A stretch of 37,357 nucleotides of DNA, taken from IMG/VR virus record IMGVR_UViG_3300044846_000733, positions 1 to 37,357 of that record, one strand, 5' to 3'. Under the pieces are notes generated by a model that saw only the letters and a list, made by a program, of their open reading frames with translations, was not told the DNA's origin and made no database searches. Origin of the DNA: a virus. Positions 12,701 to 20,700 of the stretch are shown piece by piece. Positions within the stretch are counted from its first letter, which is position 1. Each line of letters begins with the position of its first letter. Both the position numbers and the translations under genes were made by a program.

Positions 12701-12731
12701 GGCCGTCTCGCCTTCGGGTGGGGCGGCCTTT
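12701..12731 (+). terminator. Rho-independent terminator with UUCG tetraloop
   Basis: GGCCGTCTCGCC at 12701-12712 pairs over all 12 positions (three G-U) with GGTGGGGCGGCC at 12717-12728, closing a TTCG loop with a C-G pair, the exceptionally stable cUUCGg form. TTT follows. A small perfect palindrome CCGCTAGCGG precedes it at 12684-12693. It terminates the Gp88 cassette. Confidence 0.75.
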
Positions 12732-13560
12732 GTGCTGCACGGGGGCGAGCGGTGGCCGGCGACGTATGTCTACGGCGGGCGGGTGGCAATGCGGGTGAGA
12801 ACGTGACACGGAACGTAGGCGGGAATCCTGCGCGGGCGGGGCGGTTGCCGCCGGTGGGGGGGTCTGTCGCGCCGTATGGGGTGCGGGGGGAGGGTATTTC
12901 GGGCGGATACCTGCACCGCATGACAGGTTTTTACATATCGGATGTTATGGGCGGGCAGAAACGCGGCAGCCGGCACCTTCTCGACTGGGGGTCTGCCGAG
13001 GCGCGCCTGCGGGGGAGGGGGGTATTACTCCTTCCCGATATGTGTTGCTATTCCGCATCGTGGAATGGTTGAGAATGGTTCTCATTTGCAATTCGACCGT
13101 GCAACAATTTGGCACTCGCAGCGTCTGGCCTGTGGGTCGATCCAACCCGTTTTCTCTGCCGACAAGCCGCGTAGCGGCGCGTCAGCCCAAGCGAAGCGCG
13201 GGAGCCACTAGGTTGGTTGCAGGCACAGCTGTTTAGTCCCCCCCACGCTTTGTCACAGTTAGTGACCGGTGGCCGTGACCAAGAGTTTCAGCCGACACCG
13301 TTTTGTTACTTCATCCCCCTCGACGTATCTGCAAGTTTCCGTTCTTTGTCTCGGTACTAGGTTCGCTTGCAGGCGTTTGTGCATGGGAGGGCGGTCCCCG
13401 TTACCGGCCACTTGTACCCATCCCACTTCCCATGCTTTGTGAGTGGGGTGAGGGTCGTGCGTGCCTCGCCTGCTTCCCAGCGGTGAGGACTTGATCGTTT
13501 GCGTCGGCAAGATACCAGAGTCGTATTGTATGATTCCACCATCTTGAAGGGTTTTTTCTG
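12732..13560 (+). other. About 830 bases with no convincing gene, before the terminase
   Basis: Frames here are Gly/Arg/Pro-rich and unlike the neighbouring proteins. The first half has unusual G-tracts on the plus strand (12855-12861, 12882-12892, 13012-13022). Inverted repeats are GCCGC/GCGGC at 13166-13178 and GTCAC/GTGAC at 13252-13266, with a further GTGAC at 13275-13279. A Fur-like palindrome lies at 13070-13084. TGTATGAT at 13527-13534 could be a -10 region for the terminase. Position directly before TerL, with no TerS gene, makes a packaging site or replication origin plausible, but nothing proves either. Confidence 0.6.
13070..13084 (+). promoter_or_regulatory. Fur/Zur-like 15-base palindrome
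   Basis: TGAGAATGGTTCTCA has six-base arms TGAGAA/TTCTCA and matches the 7-1-7 Fur-family consensus (TGATAAT-n-ATTATCA) at 11 of 14 positions. Actinobacterial Zur sites have a similar form. It lies in non-coding DNA and no gene start lies close downstream, so a role in metal response is speculative. Confidence 0.3.
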
Positions 13561-15534
13561 ATGGGCAAGAGACAAGTTCCTGTTGAGGATGTTGCGAGGT
13601 TTTGGCAGGCTCGGGCTTCTGGTTTGACGATCAAGGAGTCCTCGAAGGTTGCGGGGATCAACTACAACACGGGTCAGCGTTGGGATGCCCAGAAACGTAA
13701 AGCTGTTGCTGAGGCGAAGATCGCTGAGTTTGATGAGGTGCAGGCAAAAGCGAAGGACTACAACCGTACTGCGCTGAAGATTGTGCAGGAGGTGGAGGAT
13801 GGTCTGCCGCCTGTTATTCCGGCTTCTCGGTTGTCTACTAGGGCAAAGAAGGGGTTGGAGGATTTCGACTATTTCCGACGGGTGTACCTCGGGCGTGTCC
13901 CATCGCCGTGGCAGGTTGAGGCCGCGTACAAGATTGTTCAGTATTTGGAGTCGCAGGAGAAGGAACATCTTGTTCTGAATTGTCCGCCTGGTGCTGGCAA
14001 GTCCACGTTGTTCCATGATGTGGCTGTGTGGGCGATTGTCCGCAACCGTGGGATCCGTGTGCTGATCGGGTCGAATACAGAAAAACTGGCGAAGCAGTAT
14101 TCGCGGCGTATCCGTGAAACTCTCGAGCGTTCGTACCCTCTGAAGCCTGACCCTGAGTTGGTGAAGAAGGGTATGGCTCTGAATGCCGAGGGGTGTTTGG
14201 CTACGGACTACGGTCGGTTCAAGCCTGCCGCCGCCGGCTCCATGTGGCGAGCAGAAGAGTTCATTGTTGAGCAGTTGGACATCGGCGGGTTGGACAACAA
14301 GGAACCGACTGTTGCCGCGTACGGTATCGATTCGGAGTTCATCGGTCACCGTGCCGACCTATGTTTGTATGACGACGTTGCGACGACGGAAAACGCAAAG
14401 GATTCTGCGTCCCGTGACAAGCTGATCGAGCGGTGGGATTCGATGGCGGAGGCCCGCGTCGATCCAGGTGGTCTGTTGGTGGTGATCGGTCAGCGTCTCT
14501 CGAGCAATGATCTTTATGCGCATTGTCTGGCGAAGTACACCTACGACGACCTAGACGAGGACGGGTATGACGGTTCGGATGTTACGGATGTGTCGAAGCG
14601 GGCGGAGCGGGAACCGACGAAGCACCAGAAGTATCACCACATCGTCTACAAAGCGTATTACGAGGAACTGGATACTGGGCCTGAGTCGCGGCGTAAGGAC
14701 GCACTGGCGTGGCCCGAGGGTCCGTTGTTGGATCCGTTCCGTTTGTCGTGGAAGGATCTGTCATACATTCGGCACTCGAATCCGAACAAGTTTCGGGTGG
14801 TGTACCAGCAAGAGGACATTGACATCGAAGAAGCCTTGATCGACCGTGTCCATGCGGTGGGCGGGGTCGGCAAGGACGGTGTCGAGTACCCAGGCTGCAT
14901 TGATCGTGGCCGCCGACCTGGTCACATTCCCCAGTATCTGCATCCGCCGATCATTTCGGTGGCTTCGGTTGACCCTTCAGCGCAGAACTTCTGGGGTGTG
15001 GAGTGGTGGCTGTTCCAGCCCGAGACGAACCTGCGGTATCTGATTGACCTCGAGCGTCCGAAGATGACCGCCGAAGAGCTGTTGGGCTACGACGTGGCCT
15101 CGGGAAAGTATTCGGGGATCATGGAAGAGTGGCAGAACCGGTCTGTTGACTTGGGCTACCCGATCACCCATTGGATCATCGAGATCAACGCGGCCCAGCG
15201 GTATCTTTTGGCCCACGATTTTGTGCGTCGTTGGCAGGCTTTGCATCAAGTGAACGTGGTTCCGCATACCACATCGCGGAACAAGCTGGACGAATCGTTG
15301 GGTGTCGAGGCTTTGCTGCCTCCGCTGTGGCGTTCGGGGTCGATCCGGCTGCCGACGATGGTGGAGAACTGGAAAACGATGGCTCTTGTGGACGAGATGT
15401 GTACCTGGACCCGCGACAAGAAGCGGGGTACTGACCTTGTCATGGCGCATTGGTTTGCCGAGTTGCACCTGCCGCAGTTGCGTCCGCTGAAAGCACCGCC
15501 GCGTCAATGGCGACCGACGTGGCTGGCTGTCTAG
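13561..15534 (+). CDS. terL: Terminase large subunit with N-terminal helix-turn-helix
   Basis: The 657 residues combine a packaging ATPase and nuclease. Walker A is CPPGAGKST at 141-149 and Walker B is LCLYDD at 267-272, with the coupling motif about VIGQRLS at 308-314. The RNase-H-like nuclease has D471 (VASVDPS), E541 (IIEIN) and D625 (TDLVMAHW). It cuts concatemers and drives DNA through the portal. Residues about 5-45 (VEDVARFWQARASGLTIKES...GINYNTGQRW) form a helix-turn-helix of the kind found in small terminase subunits, and no separate TerS gene is visible. ATG 13561 follows GAAGG. The likely promoter motif TGTATGAT is upstream. Confidence 0.92.
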   Translation: MGKRQVPVEDVARFWQARASGLTIKESSKVAGINYNTGQRWDAQKRKAVAEAKIAEFDEVQAKAKDYNRTALKIVQEVEDGLPPVIPASRLSTRAKKGLEDFDYFRRVYLGRVPSPWQVEAAYKIVQYLESQEKEHLVLNCPPGAGKSTLFHDVAVWAIVRNRGIRVLIGSNTEKLAKQYSRRIRETLERSYPLKPDPELVKKGMALNAEGCLATDYGRFKPAAAGSMWRAEEFIVEQLDIGGLDNKEPTVAAYGIDSEFIGHRADLCLYDDVATTENAKDSASRDKLIERWDSMAEARVDPGGLLVVIGQRLSSNDLYAHCLAKYTYDDLDEDGYDGSDVTDVSKRAEREPTKHQKYHHIVYKAYYEELDTGPESRRKDALAWPEGPLLDPFRLSWKDLSYIRHSNPNKFRVVYQQEDIDIEEALIDRVHAVGGVGKDGVEYPGCIDRGRRPGHIPQYLHPPIISVASVDPSAQNFWGVEWWLFQPETNLRYLIDLERPKMTAEELLGYDVASGKYSGIMEEWQNRSVDLGYPITHWIIEINAAQRYLLAHDFVRRWQALHQVNVVPHTTSRNKLDESLGVEALLPPLWRSGSIRLPTMVENWKTMALVDEMCTWTRDKKRGTDLVMAHWFAELHLPQLRPLKAPPRQWRPTWLAV

Positions 15535-15572
15535 TGTATGATTTTTTCGGCCATGTCTGAAAGCGTCGGTAA

Positions 15573-17351
15573 ATGATCACAGCAGAAGAGATTGTCGCGC
15601 TGTACAGGGAGCGTCTTGAGGCCCAAGGGCCAGTGCTTCAACAGATGCGTGATGTGCGTGAGTTGGCAAACGGCGATGTTGTCATACCGTTGAATGAGTT
15701 GGATCGTAACGCGAAAGCATCGGTCGCAAACCTGCTTGTTACTGGTCTTGACCAGATGTCGATGCGTGTTTCTTCGACCATGCCGTCGCCGTATTTCCCG
15801 CCGCTGCGCGAAGGATCCGAGCGGGCGAAAGAGATGGCTCGTACGCGCAAGAAGGCGATGCTGTCGATCTGGGATCAGAACCGGATGAAGATGAAGATGA
15901 AGCGTCGTGCGAGGCACCTGCTTGCGTACTCTTCTGCGCCGGTCGTGATCAAGCCTGATTTCAAGCGGTTGGTGCCGACGTGGCACGTCCGCAACCCGCT
16001 GGATACCTTCCCTTGCCCCGATGAGGATCCAGACAACCCTGTTCCCTATGACTGCATTTTCACCTACACCAAAACAGCCAAATGGTTGTTCGACAATTAC
16101 GGCGGAATCGTGGCCGGCAAACTGCGGATGGGTAAAGTCCGCCCTGACACCAAGTTTGTCCTCCTTGAGTACGTCTCCTACGACGAGATCGTTCTTTGCG
16201 TCTTGGGTGAGGAAAAGAGTTTCGGAATAAACATCACGGGCGTTCTCGAGGTGATGGAACTTGAGCGTGTGATCAACCGTACGGGTATGCCGTTGGCGGT
16301 TGTTCCGCAGCGCATCACACTTGATCGTCCACGCGGCCAGTTCGACGGCGTGTTGGGTATGTACTACACCCGTGCGAGGTTGCAGGCACTTACCGAAATC
16401 GCCATTGAGCGTGGCATTTTCCCCGACGAGTACCTTGTTGCGCGTCCTGCCGAGAACCCTGAGATCATTCAGGTTGCTGACGGCAAGATCGGCCAGCTCG
16501 GTATCGTCAAGGGTGGCGACATTCAACAGTTGCAGACCAACCCTGGCTACAAAACCGACGTTGCTCTTGACCGCATCGAACGTCAGGAACGTCTTGAGGG
16601 TGCGATCCCCGCAGAGTTTGGCGGCGAATCAGGAACGAACATCCGTACCGGTCGTCGCGGCGAGTCTGTGTTGTCGGCAACGGTGGACTTCCGTGTGCAG
16701 GAAGCACAAGCGACGTTTGAGTCATCGATGCTTGAAGAGGATCGCATCGCTATCGCTATCGAAAAAGCGTACTGGGGCAGCCAACCGAAGTCGTTCTTTA
16801 TCGCCGGTCACAAGAACGCAGGCAAGACCGACTACACGGCAGACAAATTGTGGGAGTCCGACTTCCACTACGTCACCTACCCCGCGTCGGGAACCGATGT
16901 CAATAGTTTGGTGATCGGCCTCGGTCAGCGTTTGGGTACTGGTCTCATGTCGAAAGAGTCGGCGCGTGAAGCAGATCCGCTGATCGCAGACCCCGAACTT
17001 GAGGCAGATCGCATCACGGCAGAAGGTATCGAGGCTGCGTTGCTGGCAAGCATCCAACAGCAGGCCGCCAACCCGCAGGGGCCGTACCAGCCCGACGATC
17101 TTGCGTACTTGACGCAGTTGGTTGTCGAGCAGAACGTCAGCTTGTATGAGGCTGTGCGTAAAACAAACGAACGCGCGCAGGAACGTCAAGCGGCGCAGGC
17201 TCCGCAGGGTTCACCTGAGACGATGCCTGGTTTGGCGATGCCTGGTATGGGTGCGGAAATGCAGGCTGCCGTGCCGCCCGAAGAGGCCGCCGCTGCTGCT
17301 GCACCGCAGGGGATCGAAGCATTGTTGGCTCAACTTGGGGGTGCTGCCTAA
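15573..17351 (+). CDS. Portal protein
   Basis: This 592-residue protein directly follows TerL, the usual place for the portal. It shows the expected mix: an N-terminal helical region (EEIVALYRERLEAQGPVLQQ), HLLAYSSAPVVIKPDF, a stretch with HVRNPLDTFPCPDEDPDNP, and the clip/stem region with GMYYTRARLQALTEIAIERG and AIPAEFGGESGTNIRTGRRGE. Its C-terminus is Ala/Gln/Pro-rich. Twelve copies would form the ring through which DNA is packaged and ejected. It begins 38 bases after TerL, with another TGTATGAT at 15535-15542 in the gap and no strong ribosome binding site. Portal identity rests on order, size and these motifs. Confidence 0.82.
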   Translation: MITAEEIVALYRERLEAQGPVLQQMRDVRELANGDVVIPLNELDRNAKASVANLLVTGLDQMSMRVSSTMPSPYFPPLREGSERAKEMARTRKKAMLSIWDQNRMKMKMKRRARHLLAYSSAPVVIKPDFKRLVPTWHVRNPLDTFPCPDEDPDNPVPYDCIFTYTKTAKWLFDNYGGIVAGKLRMGKVRPDTKFVLLEYVSYDEIVLCVLGEEKSFGINITGVLEVMELERVINRTGMPLAVVPQRITLDRPRGQFDGVLGMYYTRARLQALTEIAIERGIFPDEYLVARPAENPEIIQVADGKIGQLGIVKGGDIQQLQTNPGYKTDVALDRIERQERLEGAIPAEFGGESGTNIRTGRRGESVLSATVDFRVQEAQATFESSMLEEDRIAIAIEKAYWGSQPKSFFIAGHKNAGKTDYTADKLWESDFHYVTYPASGTDVNSLVIGLGQRLGTGLMSKESAREADPLIADPELEADRITAEGIEAALLASIQQQAANPQGPYQPDDLAYLTQLVVEQNVSLYEAVRKTNERAQERQAAQAPQGSPETMPGLAMPGMGAEMQAAVPPEEAAAAAAPQGIEALLAQLGGAA

Positions 17352-17783
17352 ATGTCGAACGTCGAGTCGTATCCGAATCGTTCGGATCTGCGTAATCCTG
17401 CCGCGAAGATCGCACGTCAGGTTGTGCCTGGGCAGACCTACGGTGAGGGGACACGCCAGATGGAAGCGCAACGTGCGGTTCCGATGGGTGCTGCGCCGGC
17501 TCAGGTGCAGGCTGGAGCTGCTGCTGCTCAACTTGCCGAACGCGCCAACCGTGTTCGTGTAGCACCAGGACAACTTGGTGATCTGTACGGTCCGAGCGAC
17601 ATGACGCGACCGATCACAGATGGTGCCGATTTCGGCCCAGGTCGCACCGCAGCGCAAGCCGGCATTCCGAAATACATTGAGCCGGTCAACCCCGTTATGG
17701 ACGAGTTGCTGGCAATTTATCGCCAATTCCCGAATGAGGATCTGGCAGATTTGATCAGCGCGTTCCGTGACGGGGGTGTCTAA
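17352..17783 (+). CDS. Small virion-module protein, 143 aa, unknown
   Basis: It starts at the base after the portal stop and ends overlapping the next ATG (TAATG). The middle (about 30-90) is Ala/Gln/Arg-rich and likely disordered or helical. The C-terminus NPVMDELLAIYRQFPNEDLA then DLISAFRDGGV looks like a short binding helix, perhaps for the portal or the giant protein that follows. Small proteins in this position recur in related aquatic actinophages without assigned function. No cysteine, signal or membrane segment. Confidence 0.65.
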   Translation: MSNVESYPNRSDLRNPAAKIARQVVPGQTYGEGTRQMEAQRAVPMGAAPAQVQAGAAAAQLAERANRVRVAPGQLGDLYGPSDMTRPITDGADFGPGRTAAQAGIPKYIEPVNPVMDELLAIYRQFPNEDLADLISAFRDGGV

Positions 17784-20700
17784 TGGGTTTTGGTCTTACT
17801 GTTCAAGACGAAGATGCGGTCTACGCATACGAAGAAAAGCGTAAAGAACGCGACAAAGGCTACACGCAGAGTGCATCGACAACCCTAGCGAGTCGCGCAG
17901 CAGCCATTCACCGCACATATCCGCACCTCACGCCTGGTGTTGCGCTTGCCTTGGCAAAAGGAAATGCAAACGAGGCGACCATTGAGCAGGCCGCGAAACG
18001 TGCCGCTGAACAGGCAGTTATTGAACAGCAACGCAAGGCCGCCGAACCGAAAGGTTTGGGGGACAAGATCTACGAAAAGTTTAAGACCGGTACGCGCTAT
18101 GCGGCAGCAGCTCTGGCGTTCCCGTATGAAGTGGGTGTCAACCTCGCCAGTCAAGCGTTTTCGGGCGGTGATCCTGGTGTCCGCGAAGGTCTGGTGATTT
18201 CAACATCACTCGGTTCTTTGATTCGCAACGATGAACTCGCTGGTTCTGGTTTTTTCATGGGTGGCGAGGCTCTTCAGAAGCAGGGTGAACGGGCGAGGCG
18301 TTATCGAGGCACGATCAATGGTCAGGCGTGGACGATTGGTCGAGGTGCTGCATCGTTGGTTTCGGAACCTGGTAGCGATGCGTACCGCTATTTGTCTGGT
18401 TTGGTAGACGCGGCAGCAATCATTGGTCTTGATCCTGTCAACTTTTTGGTTCCGGTCGGCGGAGAACTCGGCGCAGCAAAGAAGGGTGTTACCAGATTCG
18501 GTCGCACCGGACGTATTCTGCCTGTGGCCGCAGATGATCTTGCCCGTCTGGCTGGATCCGAAATAACGACAAATGCCGTTGAGGCGGCTGGTGGTTTGTT
18601 CAAGACCTCGAAACAAGTCGTTGCGGAGACTGGCAAGTCGTGGCTTGATTCAGCGACTGGCCAACGTGTCGTTGAGCAGGCTGCTGGGATCAACAATTTG
18701 TGGGAGATGCGCCAAGCGTTTCCGCGTGTCGGCACCCGTATGCAAGTCCAGTTGTTGGATGCCAAAACACCAGAAGAGGTGCGGGCCGTGTTGGCCCCCG
18801 CTCTCGGCCTTGAGGCTGGTGTCAGCAAGGTATCTGACTTCAAGTATCGCCACGTCTACAGCAAACTGCCCAAAGTTGAGCAGCGTTCCCGCGTTCCAGC
18901 CCTGCTCCGCAACCTTTTTGAGGGTATGCCAAACCGGCAGATCTCGCTTCGCCCAGGCGACCGCAACATTGACGAAGCAATGTACGAGATGGATGCGTGG
19001 CTCGCGTCCAATCGCTACACCCCAGAGGAACGCGCGCCGGTCCTCGAGAAGTTTGCTCGCAACCTCATCAACGAGATGGATCCAGAAGAGGCCGCAATCC
19101 GTTCTCAGACGATGCGCGAAGCGGCGGAAGCGACCATCGACTTGGAACGCAGGCCGAAAGCGCAGCAACTTGAGCAGTTGCAGCAGGAGGCCGACTCAAT
19201 TTCACGTCAGGCAATCGCTGATGGTTACGCCGAGACGTATGTCCGTAACGTCGAAAAACCATCGTTCCGTTCTGGTGCAGACCTGCGCAACTGGCTTCGT
19301 GAACCGAATCAGTTGGGTCAGTTGCGGAATGCGTTTGATACTGCGGTTGGCTGGATGGAACGCGCCGGCATCGGTTTGGACCGTCAAACCCTGCGTCCCA
19401 CATCGAGTTTGAGAGTCGGCGTTCGTAACGCTAAAGGTAGGTTCGACCGGTTTGGTAACAGACTTGGTGGCGAACTAGACGATCTTGTGAACGCACTCGG
19501 CGGTCGTGTTCAGGAATACAGCCGCCGTGGCTGGGTGAAGTACGGCGAGTCGGCCCGTGACAGGGGTATGGGGTTCTACCGTGGCGGCACAAAACAGTTC
19601 TTGCAGGGTGTTGACCAAGCCCTGAACAATATGACGTTCGGTTCCGGTGCTGAAATGAGCATCGCAGAGTTTGCCGAAGAGTTTGTTCGCAATGCCGACA
19701 TCATTGACACGCTTCGTCCGTTGTTTGCTAAGGGCAGTACGCAGGCCAAGGGAACACGACTTGCCGGACTGCGGACATACGGTGATGCTGGAGATTTGCT
19801 TGATCCAACGAACTTGTTCGGGCGTGAATATTCTGGCTTGAAGTACGAGGACATTGTTGAGGCCACCCGCAACCGCGAAGCCTTGGCAAAAGTCAACACA
19901 GCCATCACCAACAACACGATTGATGAGATTGTTGAGAAGGCACTAGCTGGCCAGATTGATGAACTTGCTGGTTTTTCGGAACAAGAAATATTTGACATTA
20001 TCGGACGCGCTATCGCAAGAACCCCAAGTCAGGCACTTGCGGATGCCCGCCGACTGGAAACAGTCATAACGACAACCCAGAAAGAACTTGACGAAATTGA
20101 TATGCGTCTTGAGCGTGTCGGTTTGGCTCCGGTCGGCAGCGGTCGAGCGGGTGTTTATCAGATTGCTGAACAATTCCGTGAACTGATGATTGAGGGATTG
20201 GTCCGTAACGGGATTGACCGAGAGTTTGTCAACACGCTGTTTGATGCCTACTACGCAAATATCAAGGGTCAGTCGCTTTACGCCATTGATGAAATGGGCA
20301 ACCCGACAGACTTCGGTTTGTTGCAAGCATTGATCCCGAACGATGCCGGCGATCTTCGACCAGTCGATGCTGTCCTTGGGTCGCCTGGTCTGCGGTCCGA
20401 GATGTTGCAGCGGACGATCTTTATGCCGGATCCCCGTCAGATTCGTCGTTTGCAGAGTGAGTTGGGCTGGATAACTGGCACAAAACGCGGTGATATGCGG
20501 ATGCCTCTCTCGGCACTCGAAGGTTTCCAGCAGGACATTTGGCGACCGATGGTGTTGATGACCGGTGGTTACGTCATTCGTAACGTCGCTGAAGCGCAGG
20601 CACGTCTGACGTTGATGGCTCCGACCTCAATGTTCAAGCACCCACTACTCCACATCATGTGGGCATCGGGATTCAAGGGTGCGGGCGATGCGATGGGTAA

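Noticed and set aside
12838-13022. G-quadruplex-forming potential
   Set aside because: G-tracts are long but four suitably spaced runs with short loops are not clearly present; mentioned only as strand asymmetry.
12752-13072. A 106-residue plus-strand frame after the Gp88 terminator
   Set aside because: Gly/Arg-rich with no motif, begins right after a strong terminator, and competes with other frames of equal quality. Kept as part of the non-coding block.
13125-13160. A TGGGT-CGATCCA-ACCCG arm resembling a tRNA T-arm
   Set aside because: It lacks the TTC start of a T-loop and I could not fit acceptor, D and anticodon arms around it.
13357-14349. A 330-residue minus-strand frame over the terminase start
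   Set aside because: It overlaps the certain TerL coding region and is rich in Arg, Leu, Pro and His like other shadows on that strand; no recognisable motif.
15531-16526. A 331-residue minus-strand frame opposite the portal
   Set aside because: It lies fully opposite portal coding sequence, has shadow-like composition and no ribosome binding site.
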